Notes: generated by a model from the letters alone, not told the origin. DNA of 35,967 nucleotides from an uncultured Oscillospiraceae bacterium (GCA_947632005.1 CANRNU010000022.1:1-35967); one strand, 5' to 3'; positions 26,195 to 33,394 are shown, numbered from the stretch's first letter. A program made the numbers and translations.

Positions 26195-27031
26195 TCACAG
26201 GGCCTCCAGAACCCGTCGGATGTCCGCCCCGATGCAGACAGACCGCGGGGCGATCTCCGCCGGCGCGCCGGCCCTGCTCCGGTTCACGCAGGCATATGTG
26301 GCCCTCGGGTTTTCCGCCGTCATCCGCCAGAAGGGGTACTTGATGATACCCGGGGTGTTGTACCCCACGCCCAGCTCCCAGAACAGGATGCGCCGGCCCC
26401 GGCGCGTTCGGAGAAACCGGCTGTACCGCTCCGCCGCGGCGTGCCAGCCCGCGTCCTCCACGAACCGGTCGTCGGCCCGGAGATTCGTCGTGAGGGGCCG
26501 CCCGCAGCGGGGGCACACCGGCAGAAGCCCGGAGGGCACGCGCATGTCCTTCTGCTCTTCTACCATGCGGCGGATGACGCCCTCGTTGTCAAAGGTCTCC
26601 TGACAGCAGGGCTCCGAGCACTGGAACAGGCCGTAATCGCCCTGGGTATAGAACAGCCGTTCCTTGTCCGCGCCAGCCTTCTGGAAGCAGTGGTCCACGT
26701 TGGTGGTGAGGATGAAATAGTCCTTGTCCCCGATGAGCTCCAGTACCCGCTCGTACACCGGCTCCGGCGGGGCCATATAGCGGTTGATAAGGATGTAGCG
26801 GCTCCAATAGGCCCAGAATTCCTCCGGCGCCGGGAAGGGGTAGAAGCCGCCTGAGTACATGTCCCGGAAGCCGTATTTGGCGGCGAAATCGGAAAAAAAC
26901 CGGTAAAACCGCTCCCCGTCGTAGACAAAGCCCGCCGCGGTGGACAGGCCGGACCCCGCGCCTACCACCACCGTCTCCGCCCCATCCAGGGCGGCCCGCA
27001 ATTTTCGGATGTTTTCCGCAAAGGTCTCCAT
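26195..27031 (-). CDS. Sir2-family NAD-dependent enzyme, class M (SirTM)-like
   Basis: This 278-residue sirtuin has the NAD-binding GAGSGLSTAAG (about residues 24-34), TTNVDHCFQKAG in place of the usual TQNID...H motif, and a Cys pair set (CSEPCC, then CPRCG) for a structural zinc. Where canonical deacetylases have the catalytic HG, this has YTQGDYG, with Gln instead of His. As I recall the literature, that Gln is a feature of SirTM proteins, which ADP-ribosylate rather than deacetylate; this was not searched. GGAGG precedes ATG 27031, which begins 2 nt after the upstream stop. It is the last gene of the ACGX peptide operon, and the macrodomain, GcvH-like and lipoate ligase partners known for SirTM are absent here. 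Confidence 0.85.
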   Translation of the reverse strand: METFAENIRKLRAALDGAETVVVGAGSGLSTAAGFVYDGERFYRFFSDFAAKYGFRDMYSGGFYPFPAPEEFWAYWSRYILINRYMAPPEPVYERVLELIGDKDYFILTTNVDHCFQKAGADKERLFYTQGDYGLFQCSEPCCQETFDNEGVIRRMVEEQKDMRVPSGLLPVCPRCGRPLTTNLRADDRFVEDAGWHAAAERYSRFLRTRRGRRILFWELGVGYNTPGIIKYPFWRMTAENPRATYACVNRSRAGAPAEIAPRSVCIGADIRRVLEAL

Positions 27032-27033
27032 GA

Positions 27034-27648
27034 TTACCTCCGTACCACCGCCCCTACGGGACATACCGTGAGACAATTGCCGCAGTGCAGGCAGTTCTCC
27101 TGCCGGATGGCGTAGGGCGTCCCTGGTTCGATGCACCGCTGGGGACAGTTTTTCAGACACCTGCCGCAGCCGGCGCATGCATCGGAAATGACATAGCCTT
27201 TTTTCATGACGTTCCCCGCCCCGATGGTATAGCTCTCCCGGAAAATGGGGTTGACGCCTAGGTTGAAATACTCGATCTGGCCGTCCCGTATCTCAAAGAC
27301 GATGCCCGCCAGCTTCCTTGTATCGCCGGGATAGACGTTGGAAAGGTAGGGCTGTTCGGCAAAGATCGTGTCGATCCATCTCTCCTGCTCATCTGACCGC
27401 ACAGGGACCGCCCTGCCGGCCAGCCGGACCATCTCTTTATACCGGGTATATCCTAACACCTGCACCCGGCCATCCGCAAGCAGTTCCCTGCAAAAATCCT
27501 TCCCCTTCGCGGTGAAAAAGAGCATCCGGTCCGGCGCATAGTGGATGGCGGAGATATTGCGTATCTGGGGTGCGCCGGATGCGTCCACTGTGGCAAAGGC
27601 CAGCACGCCCACATATTCCAGCTTCTTCAAACAAGTCTGTGCATCCAT
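27034..27648 (-). CDS. FMN-binding pyridoxamine-oxidase-fold protein fused to a 2[4Fe-4S] ferredoxin
   Basis: The 204-residue protein has an N-terminal PNPOx-like FMN-binding split-barrel (about 1-140: GVLAFATVDASGAPQIRNIS and FFTAKGKDFCRELL). Two ferredoxin Cys clusters follow, CAGCGRCLKNCPQRC and CLHCGNCLTVCP (about 155-200). Such fusions are putative flavin-dependent reductases wired to Fe-S electron transfer. ATG 27648 is used, with GAGGGAG upstream; a TTG at 27663 is the alternative. It starts 11 nt after the nitroreductase stop and ends 2 nt before the sirtuin start, so it is co-translated. It could feed electrons to the radical SAM enzyme or the nitroreductase, but this is inference. 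Confidence 0.85.
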   Translation of the reverse strand: MDAQTCLKKLEYVGVLAFATVDASGAPQIRNISAIHYAPDRMLFFTAKGKDFCRELLADGRVQVLGYTRYKEMVRLAGRAVPVRSDEQERWIDTIFAEQPYLSNVYPGDTRKLAGIVFEIRDGQIEYFNLGVNPIFRESYTIGAGNVMKKGYVISDACAGCGRCLKNCPQRCIEPGTPYAIRQENCLHCGNCLTVCPVGAVVRR

Positions 27649-27659
27649 CGTTTTCTCCC

Positions 27660-28244
27660 TCAAAACCTAAGTACACGCCCGTCTTTTCTGGGCTTGGGCG
27701 TGGGGTGGGCGTCGCCCTCTCTCGGATAGCCCAGCAGCAGCTGCATCGCCGCGTAATAGTCCGGGCGGATGGCCCACTTTTTCAGTATCTCCTGGCCGTA
27801 GGGGTCCGCGAAAGCCGTCCAGCCCTGGCCGATGTAGCAGGAGCCCACCCCCAGTGCATCCGCCATGAGCATCATGTTTTCCGCCGCGCAGGCGCAGTCC
27901 TCCGCCGCGAACAGAAAGTTCTTCGGTGCGAAAAAAGTGATGACCGTGGGCGCGTCGTAAAAGGCGTTGACGAGGTTCGCATCGTCCGCGATGCTGGGCT
28001 GCTCCCGGGACACATAACGGGTGGCCGTGGCCATACTGGGGTTGGAGTTGGCCCGTTTGATCTTCCCCAGACGCTCATTCACTTCCCTGTCCTGGCACAC
28101 CGCGAACAGCACCCCCTGCCGTCCGCCCGCGCTGGGGGCGTACAGCCCTGCTTCCAATATCTTTTGAAGCGCATCTTCGTCTACCTGCCGGGCGTCGAAC
28201 CGGCGGATGGCCCGCCGGTGTTTCATCAATTCCAATAATTCCAT
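27660..28244 (-). CDS. nitroreductase-family flavoprotein
   Basis: This 194-residue protein starts MELLELMKHRRAIRRFDARQV, the classic nitroreductase opening whose Arg and Ser bind FMN. It continues with GLYAPSAGGRQGVLFAV and ends in LLLGYPREGDAHPTPKPRK. Family members use FMN and NAD(P)H to reduce nitro, quinone or enone groups; some act as oxidases on peptide backbones in RiPP pathways. GGAGG at 28255-28259 supports ATG 28244, which lies 1 nt after the radical SAM gene stop. Being in the ACGX operon, it may modify the peptide or serve as redox partner, but this is inference. Confidence 0.9.
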   Translation of the reverse strand: MELLELMKHRRAIRRFDARQVDEDALQKILEAGLYAPSAGGRQGVLFAVCQDREVNERLGKIKRANSNPSMATATRYVSREQPSIADDANLVNAFYDAPTVITFFAPKNFLFAAEDCACAAENMMLMADALGVGSCYIGQGWTAFADPYGQEILKKWAIRPDYYAAMQLLLGYPREGDAHPTPKPRKDGRVLRF

Positions 28245-28245
28245 A

Positions 28246-29337
28246 TCAGGATACCTCCTTCCAGCATTGGGGGTCGGGGGCATAGAAATCGCCATTGGTC
28301 CCTTTCGCCACAGCAGGGCAGCCCCGACACCAGGGCATGAGCTCGCACTTGGCGCACTTTTCAAATCTTGTGTAATCCCGGTACTGCTCCATCTGACACA
28401 CCCACACGTCCGCCAGCCGGTCCTCAAAAATGTTGCCCACCTTGCTGTCCGCCGCCCGGCGGCAGGCGTACACGTCCCCGGTGGGCAGGATGGTGATGTG
28501 GCAGTTGCCGCAGTTGCAGCCGCCGTAGATCATGCCCTCTTGGGCGTCTGTCGGGATGGTGAACGCGCCCGTCTCGTACTCGTAAAGGGTCCAGAGGTGA
28601 TCCTTCTTGTTGAAGTAGGTCTTGCACCCCTGGGCCTCGTATTCCTTGAATTTTCTGTCGCACACCGCCAGCAATTCCCGGTATTCCCGGGCCGTCATAG
28701 AGGCGTCCAGGTCCCCGCCGCTGGGTACATACCGGGAGAAGGCGAACACATCCGCGCCCGCCGTCACCGCCGCGTCGATGATGCCGGGGACTTCCATGCG
28801 GTTGGTCCTGGAGACGGTGGTCATGATAACGGCCCGGATGCCCGCCTGCTGGATGCAGCCGATCTTCTCCAGCGTGCAGTCATAGGAGCCGGGCTTGCGG
28901 AACCAGTCGTGGGTCTGGCGGAGGCCGTCCAGGGACAGCTGGTACTTCTCGCAGCCCAGGGCCTTCAGCTCCCGGCACACCTGGTCGTTCAGATGGAAAG
29001 GGTTGCCCAGGATGGTAAAGGGCACATCGTGCTCATGCAGCAGCTCCAGCAGCCGCCAGAAGTCCGGGTGCAGGATGGGGTCGCCGCCGGTGATGTAAAA
29101 ATAGGGCATCCGGTCATAGACCTGGCAGAAGTCCAGGCAGTTATAAAACGTATCCTCCATCTGCGCCCAGGTCATGGAGTCCAGATGCTGATGCTCCCCG
29201 CCGGAGAAGATATAACAGTGCTTGCACCGCTGGTCACACTGGTCCGTGATGTGCCACTGGAAGGAAAAGTATTGCTTCATGTCGTCGTCACAAGCTCCAT
29301 ATTCTTCGCTTCCGCGCATGCGCGAAAGCTCATACAT
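28246..29337 (-). CDS. radical SAM/SPASM peptide-modifying enzyme, ACGX system
   Basis: The product (363 residues from ATG 29337) has the radical SAM motif CDQRCKHC (Cys34, Cys38, Cys41) and a C-terminal SPASM domain with clustered Cys (GGCNCGNCHITILPTGDVYACRR; CAKCELMPWCRGCP), the layout of enzymes that modify ribosomal peptides with extra Fe-S clusters. The adjacent ACGX-repeat gene matches my recollection of a family named 'radical SAM/SPASM protein, ACGX system'; this was not searched. GAGGAG at 29348-29353 favours ATG 29337, though ATG 29280 (344 residues, beginning MKQYFSFQWHITDQC) is a serious alternative. The gene is followed 1 nt later by the nitroreductase. The expected reaction is a radical modification at or near the peptide's Cys residues, not known in detail. 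Confidence 0.9.
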   Translation of the reverse strand: MYELSRMRGSEEYGACDDDMKQYFSFQWHITDQCDQRCKHCYIFSGGEHQHLDSMTWAQMEDTFYNCLDFCQVYDRMPYFYITGGDPILHPDFWRLLELLHEHDVPFTILGNPFHLNDQVCRELKALGCEKYQLSLDGLRQTHDWFRKPGSYDCTLEKIGCIQQAGIRAVIMTTVSRTNRMEVPGIIDAAVTAGADVFAFSRYVPSGGDLDASMTAREYRELLAVCDRKFKEYEAQGCKTYFNKKDHLWTLYEYETGAFTIPTDAQEGMIYGGCNCGNCHITILPTGDVYACRRAADSKVGNIFEDRLADVWVCQMEQYRDYTRFEKCAKCELMPWCRGCPAVAKGTNGDFYAPDPQCWKEVS

Positions 29338-29355
29338 TCCGCTGCGACTCCTCTT

Positions 29356-29383
29356 CCCCACAAAGTCAGGCGACTTTGTGGGG
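29356..29383 (-). promoter_or_regulatory. 12-bp hairpin adjoining the radical SAM ribosome binding site
   Basis: CCCCACAAAGTC pairs perfectly with GACTTTGTGGGG around a 4-nt loop, ending 2 nt before the GAGGAG of the radical SAM gene. It could limit read-through or translation of the enzyme relative to the peptide. Confidence 0.6.
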
Positions 29384-29410
29384 CCCTGAGTGCAACGCCA
29401 AATGAGTTGT

Positions 29411-29434
29411 TCCCGGCGGGATGACCCGCCGGGA
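29411..29434 (-). terminator. hairpin directly after the ACGX peptide gene
   Basis: A 10-bp perfect stem (TCCCGGCGGG / CCCGCCGGGA) with a 4-nt loop begins 6 nt after the peptide stop. No T-run follows, so it may stabilise the short peptide mRNA or act as a partial terminator, giving more precursor than enzyme. Confidence 0.6.
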
Positions 29435-29440
29435 GTGGTC

Positions 29441-29626
29441 TTACTTACCGGACGCCCCACAGGCAGAACCGCAGGCCGCGGGCTTTTCCTCGGGTTTGTC
29501 TGCCGCACCGCACGCCGTGCCGCAGGCCGCGGGTTTCTCTTCCGGCTTGTCCGCCACGCCACAGGCCGTGCCGCAGGCGGAGGCCGCCTTGCCCTGGGCC
29601 CAACCGACCAGATCAGAAAGTGCCAT
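29441..29626 (-). CDS. ACGX-repeat Cys-rich precursor peptide
   Basis: This 61-residue peptide begins MALSDLVGWAQGKAAS and then has three pairs of ACGX motifs: ACGTACGV, ACGTACGA and ACGSACGA. The pairs are joined by two near-identical linkers (ADKPEEKPA), a 17-residue repeat at protein level and 51 bp at DNA level. It has six Cys in all. ATG 29626 is preferred because AAGGAGG (29635-29641) lies 8 nt upstream; other in-frame ATGs lie further upstream without a good site. No signal peptide, double-Gly leader or protease site is visible. It is the first gene of an operon with a radical SAM/SPASM enzyme, nitroreductase, FMN/ferredoxin protein and sirtuin, so it is inferred to be the ribosomal substrate of the radical SAM enzyme. 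Confidence 0.85.
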   Translation of the reverse strand: MALSDLVGWAQGKAASACGTACGVADKPEEKPAACGTACGAADKPEEKPAACGSACGASGK

Positions 29627-29678
29627 TGACATGTCCTCCTTGTCAGATTCAGAAAGCTGTCCGCCTCCCGTAGTTTCC

Positions 29679-29706
29679 ATTATAGGGACATTTTCAGACC
29701 CCACAA
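29679..29706 (-). promoter_or_regulatory. promoter of the ACGX operon
   Basis: Minus-strand TTGTGG (29701-29706), a 16-bp spacer and TATAAT (29679-29684) lie about 50 nt upstream of the peptide start. Confidence 0.65.
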
Positions 29707-29733
29707 GTACGCACAAAAAGGTGGGGTACGCAC
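29707..29733. promoter_or_regulatory. GTACGCAC direct repeats, candidate operator
   Basis: Two exact copies of GTACGCAC (29707-29714, 29726-29733), 19 bp apart start to start (two helical turns), sit between the divergent promoters and abut the -35 of the ACGX operon. The adjacent HxlR-type protein is the obvious candidate binder, by inference from position only. Confidence 0.5.
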
Positions 29734-29747
29734 TTTTTTGTAACGGA

Positions 29748-29776
29748 TTGACAGGGATAGGCGTATGCAGTAAAAT
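29748..29776 (+). promoter_or_regulatory. promoter of the hxlR-like gene
   Basis: TTGACA (29748-29753), a 17-bp spacer and TAAAAT (29771-29776) lie 40 nt upstream of ATG 29817. Confidence 0.75.
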
Positions 29777-29816
29777 TTAAATGCAGCATTCGATCCTGAC
29801 TGTATGGAGGCGCGAC

Positions 29817-30152
29817 ATGAAAACCAAAGCTGAGCTGCTGCCCGAATGTCCCGTGGCAACGACGGTCCAACTGATCGGCAACAAGTGGAAACTGCTCATC
29901 ATACGCAATCTCATGGTCCGCCCCTGGCGGTTCAATGAACTGCAGCGGGACCTGGACGGCATCAGCCAGAAGGTCCTCACCGACAGCCTGCGGTCCATGG
30001 AGGCAGACGGGCTCATCACCCGCACGGTCTACCCGGAGGTGCCGCCCCGGGTGGAATACGCCCTGTCGGACCTGGGCCGGAGCCTCCAGCCCATCCTGGA
30101 CGCCATGCGGGCCTGGGGCGAGGAATACCGCGCCGCCAAGCTGGCGGAATAA
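29817..30152 (+). CDS. HxlR-family transcriptional regulator
   Basis: This 111-residue winged-helix protein has the HxlR layout: an N-terminal Cys (ECPVATTVQLIGNKWKLLIIRNLM, about residues 9-32), the recognition helix region ISQKVLTDSLRSMEADGLI and a wing (RTVYPEVPPRVEYALSDLG). HxlR/YodB-type proteins often sense quinones, aldehydes or disulphide stress through this Cys. ATG 29817 has GGAGG at 29806-29810. It is transcribed with the downstream flavodoxin-fold reductase and divergently from the ACGX operon, so it may control both. Confidence 0.92.
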   Translation: MKTKAELLPECPVATTVQLIGNKWKLLIIRNLMVRPWRFNELQRDLDGISQKVLTDSLRSMEADGLITRTVYPEVPPRVEYALSDLGRSLQPILDAMRAWGEEYRAAKLAE

Positions 30153-30174
30153 GAGAAGGGAGAACATACAAAGG

Positions 30175-30792
30175 ATGAAGGTATTGATGATCAACGGCAG
30201 CCCCCGCAGGAACGGTAACACGGCGGTCGCCCTGCGGGAGATGGAACAGGTCTTCGCCCGGGAGGGCATTGAGACCCAGACCGTCCAGGTGGGAAACAAG
30301 CCCATCCGCGGCTGCATCGCCTGCAACGCCTGTGCCCAGCGGGGCAAATGCGCGTTTGACGACGCGGTCAACGAGCTGGCGCCGGTATTTGAGCAGAGCG
30401 ACGGCCTGGTGGTGGCCAGTCCGGTCTATTACGCCTCTGCCAACGCCACGCTCATCGCGTTGCTGGACAGGCTCTTTTACAGCACGGGCTTTGACAAGAC
30501 CATGAAGGTGGGTGCCAGCGTAGTGGTGGCCCGGCGGGGCGGCCTCACGGCGACTTTTGACGAGCTGAACAAGTATTTCACCATCTCCGGCATGCCCGTG
30601 GCCTCCAGCCAGTACTGGAACGGTGTCCATGGCCGGGAGCCGGGCGAGGCGGCGCAGGATGCGGAGGGCCTGCAGACCATGCGGACGCTGGCCCGGAACA
30701 TGGCCTTTCTCATGAAGAGCATCGCCCTGGGCCGGGAAAAGTACGGCCTGCCGGAACAGGAGCCCTTCCAGGCGACGAACTTCATCCGCTGA
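30175..30792 (+). CDS. flavodoxin-fold NAD(P)H-dependent reductase
   Basis: This 205-residue protein begins MKVLMINGSPRRNGNT, the FMN phosphate-binding loop of the NADPH-dependent FMN reductase/iron-sulfur flavoprotein family. It contains GCIACNACAQRGKC (about residues 43-56), whose Cys may bind an Fe-S cluster, and VVASPVYYASANATLIALLDR. Such enzymes reduce quinones, azo compounds or act as electron carriers. ATG 30175 follows AAGGGAG, 22 nt after the HxlR gene stop, so the two are an operon. Pairing with an HxlR regulator suggests induction by an electrophile. It may serve the same redox circuit as the divergent ACGX operon. Confidence 0.9.
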   Translation: MKVLMINGSPRRNGNTAVALREMEQVFAREGIETQTVQVGNKPIRGCIACNACAQRGKCAFDDAVNELAPVFEQSDGLVVASPVYYASANATLIALLDRLFYSTGFDKTMKVGASVVVARRGGLTATFDELNKYFTISGMPVASSQYWNGVHGREPGEAAQDAEGLQTMRTLARNMAFLMKSIALGREKYGLPEQEPFQATNFIR

Positions 30793-30813
30793 GCGGACGC
30801 CGCGGACAACAGC

Positions 30814-30850
30814 GCACCCCCCGGGACAGTTTTCCCGGGGGGTGCTTATT
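30814..30850. terminator. terminator after the flavodoxin-fold reductase
   Basis: A 13-bp perfect stem (GCACCCCCCGGGA / TCCCGGGGGGTGC) with a CAGTTT loop is followed by TTATT. It separates the plus-strand HxlR operon from the minus-strand glycosylase operon and may serve both. Confidence 0.8.
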
Positions 30851-30878
30851 ATCATTATCGTTTTTTCTGCCGGAGCTG

Positions 30879-31370
30879 TCACTCCGCGGTGAACCGCCAG
30901 AGCCTGGCCTGGTCCTCTGGGGCGGCGTAGCCGATGCCCACCCGGGGCGAGGCGGCCACATGCGCCGGCGCATAGCCGTCGTCCTCCAGGGAGAGGGCGT
31001 CGCCCAATCGGGTGTCGTTCAGGCTCTTGTCGATGGCCAGGAATTTTGTCACCCGGCCCGGGCCGGAGGCCCCCTCCACGCCCCGGATGAGCACGGCCTG
31101 GGGGTCGTTCTCCGGGCCGGTCACCAGATTCAGCATCCAGTGGATGCCGTAGCACAGATACACATAAATGGTCCCCGCGGGACGGTAGAGGACCTCCGTC
31201 CGCTTGGTGCGTCCGTGACAGGCGTGACAGGCGGTGTCGCTCTCGCCGAAATACGCCTCCGTCTCCGTGATGCGGACCCGGCGCACGGTCCCGTCCGGCA
31301 TGCGGCGGACCAGCACTTTGCCCACCAGGGCCCGGGCGGCCTCCGGCGCGGGCAGGTCAAGGATATTCAT
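30879..31370 (-). CDS. 3-methyladenine DNA glycosylase (AAG/MPG type)
   Basis: The 163-residue protein is an alkyladenine glycosylase of the AAG fold, which excises alkylated purines from DNA. The signature RITETEAYFGESDTACHA (about residues 33-50) and RPAGTIYVYLCYGIHWMLN (about 63-81) are diagnostic, with the catalytic Glu in the first. GAGGAT lies before ATG 31370. The start lies inside the apbE gene (14-bp overlap). It is shorter than most family members (about 190-200), lacking part of the C-terminal end, but the core is intact. Confidence 0.92.
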   Translation of the reverse strand: MNILDLPAPEAARALVGKVLVRRMPDGTVRRVRITETEAYFGESDTACHACHGRTKRTEVLYRPAGTIYVYLCYGIHWMLNLVTGPENDPQAVLIRGVEGASGPGRVTKFLAIDKSLNDTRLGDALSLEDDGYAPAHVAASPRVGIGYAAPEDQARLWRFTAE

Positions 31371-32397
31371 AGGTATAATCCTCACTGTTCTCGGTAAACC
31401 CGTCCGCCAGACCATCTGTGACGACGACCCGTCCGTCCTCTGTCACCAGCACCAGCTCCACATCCCCGTGGGCGGCGCAGTAGGCCAGGGCCTCCTCCTC
31501 GCCCAACACGAACAGCGCCGTGGACAGGGCGTCGGCCCGGGCCCCGTCCTCTGTCACCACCGTGACGGAGGCAAGACTGTTGTCCACAGGACAGCCCGTG
31601 GCCGGGTCCAGGATGTGGATATAGGTCTGGCCGCCCTCCTCAAAGTACCGCTGATAGCCTCCGGAGGTGACCACCGCCGTCTGGCCCACGGATAGGGTGC
31701 CCAGATAGCTCCCCGTATCGTTGGGGTCCGTGATCGCCACCTGCCAGGGCTTGCCGTCCGGGCGGGTCTGGCCCAGGGTCTGGACATTGCCGCCCAGGGA
31801 GAAGACGGCGCGCTCCACCCCGGCTGCCCCGGCGGCCTCTATCGCCTTCTGGGCGGCGTAGCCCTTGGCCACCGCTCCCAGGGAGACGGCCATGCCCTCC
31901 GGCAGCGCCGCGGTCCCGGCGCCGGCGTTCAGCTCGATGCCATCCGTGTCCTTGGCGGCCAGCAGCCTGTCCAGCTCCGCCTGGCTCGGCACCCGGTAGT
32001 CCCCGGTAGTGAAGCCCCAGGCCAGGATGACCGGGTACAGGGCCGGGTCCAGGGCGCCCCCGGTCTCCCGGCCGACGGCCAGGGCCGTGTCCAGTACGGC
32101 CAGGCAGTCGGCAGACACGTCCACCGCCGTTCCCGCCCCGGCGTTCAGGGCGGCAACGGAAGAGCCCTCCTGCTCCGGGTCCAGGTCCGCCGCGAGACCG
32201 TTGATGACCTCCGCGGCGGCGGCCAGAGCGGCGTCGCCCTCGTCCCCGTAGGCGGTCAGGAGCATCACCGTGTCCATGGCGAACAGCTGCTTTTCATGCT
32301 TCTCGTCCTGTCTGTTCCTGCCGCACCCGGGAAGGAGCAGGGCCAGGCTCAGGACCAGGGAGACGAGCCGGTCACAGCTCCGCCTTATGGGCCTCAT
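31357..32397 (-). CDS. apbE: FAD:protein FMN transferase lipoprotein (ApbE)
   Basis: ApbE attaches FMN to Thr/Ser of exported flavoproteins, using FAD. The 346-residue product has a lipoprotein signal with the lipobox LLPGC (Cys25), then the conserved blocks FAMDTVMLLTAYG, SLGAVAKGYAAQKA, SLGGNVQTLG and HILDPATGCPV. GGGAG precedes ATG 32397, which overlaps the aldo/keto reductase gene end by 26 bp. Its flavinylated target (for example an Rnf/Nqr or FMN-bind protein) is not in this window. Confidence 0.94.
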   Translation of the reverse strand: MRPIRRSCDRLVSLVLSLALLLPGCGRNRQDEKHEKQLFAMDTVMLLTAYGDEGDAALAAAAEVINGLAADLDPEQEGSSVAALNAGAGTAVDVSADCLAVLDTALAVGRETGGALDPALYPVILAWGFTTGDYRVPSQAELDRLLAAKDTDGIELNAGAGTAALPEGMAVSLGAVAKGYAAQKAIEAAGAAGVERAVFSLGGNVQTLGQTRPDGKPWQVAITDPNDTGSYLGTLSVGQTAVVTSGGYQRYFEEGGQTYIHILDPATGCPVDNSLASVTVVTEDGARADALSTALFVLGEEEALAYCAAHGDVELVLVTEDGRVVVTDGLADGFTENSEDYTYEYP

Positions 32398-33394
32398 AGA
32401 ACTCCCAATAATCTTTCAGCATGTACTTGAGCACGTTGGGGGTATCCAGGTGATACGGGCACTTGGACTTGCACCGGCCGCACTCCACACATTCTTTGAT
32501 CTTGTTCATCTTGGCCTGCCACTCCGGAGTGAAGTAGGGCCGCCAGGGGCTGCGGCGGATGAGCATGTCCATCCGGGCGCAGTTGCGGATCTCGATGCCC
32601 TTGGGGCAGGGCATACAATAGCCGCAGCTGCGGCAGAACTGTCCGCCCAGGTCCTTTTTATCCGCGTCGATGACCGCCTGGAGCTCTCCGTCCAGGGCCG
32701 GGTCTTCCTCTGCCAGAGCCAGCCACTGTTCCAGCTCCTCCATGGTCTGCACGCCGTAGATGGGTACGACGCCGTCCTGCTCCCGCATGAAGGCATGGAC
32801 CGCCCGGGCGTTGCTCAGCATGCCCCCGGCCAGGGCCTTCATGGCGATGAAGCCCATGCCGGCGTCCCGGCAGGACTGGACCAGGGCGAATTCCTCCGGA
32901 CTGGACAGGTAGCTGAAGGGGTACTGTAGGGTCTCGAACCGGCCGGAGGCCACCGCTTCCTCCGAGAACCGGATGGAGTGGCTGGTGACGCCGATATGCC
33001 GGACCCAGCCCTTGGCCTTGGCCTCTTCCGCCGCCGCATAGGCGCCGTTGTCGATCTCGTCCCAATTGGAGACCATGTGGAATTGGAACACGTCGATGTA
33101 GTCGGTCTTCATCCGCTCCAGGGACAGCTGGATGTGCTTGGCCACCGTGTCGTGATCCCGGCCCGTGCTCTTGGTGGAGATCACGATGTCCCTGCGCACG
33201 TCGGCCAGGGCCAGGCCGATCTTCTCCTCAGAGTCTGTGTAGGCGTTGGCGGTGTCGAAATAGCGGATGCCGCCCTCATAGGCCCGGCGCAGGATGCGCA
33301 CCGCCTCGTCCTTGTCCCGCCGCTGGATGGGCAGGGCGCCGAAGGCCGGCTTCGTCACCGTCAGGCCGGTCTTTCCAAGTTTTAAGTACCGCAT
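32372..33394 (-). CDS. aldo/keto reductase with C-terminal Fe-S motifs
   Basis: This 340-residue protein has the aldo/keto reductase barrel (GLTVTKPAFGALPIQ; RYFDTANAYTDSEEKIG with the catalytic Asp/Tyr; VRHIGVTSHS). It ends in CRSCGYCMPCP and CVECGRCKSKCP, a two-cluster ferredoxin-like tail (about 262-318). This subtype is common in anaerobic clostridia; the substrate is unknown. AGGTG precedes ATG 33394. It is the first gene of a three-gene overlapping operon with apbE and the DNA glycosylase. Confidence 0.92.
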   Translation of the reverse strand: MRYLKLGKTGLTVTKPAFGALPIQRRDKDEAVRILRRAYEGGIRYFDTANAYTDSEEKIGLALADVRRDIVISTKSTGRDHDTVAKHIQLSLERMKTDYIDVFQFHMVSNWDEIDNGAYAAAEEAKAKGWVRHIGVTSHSIRFSEEAVASGRFETLQYPFSYLSSPEEFALVQSCRDAGMGFIAMKALAGGMLSNARAVHAFMREQDGVVPIYGVQTMEELEQWLALAEEDPALDGELQAVIDADKKDLGGQFCRSCGYCMPCPKGIEIRNCARMDMLIRRSPWRPYFTPEWQAKMNKIKECVECGRCKSKCPYHLDTPNVLKYMLKDYWEFYEAHKAEL

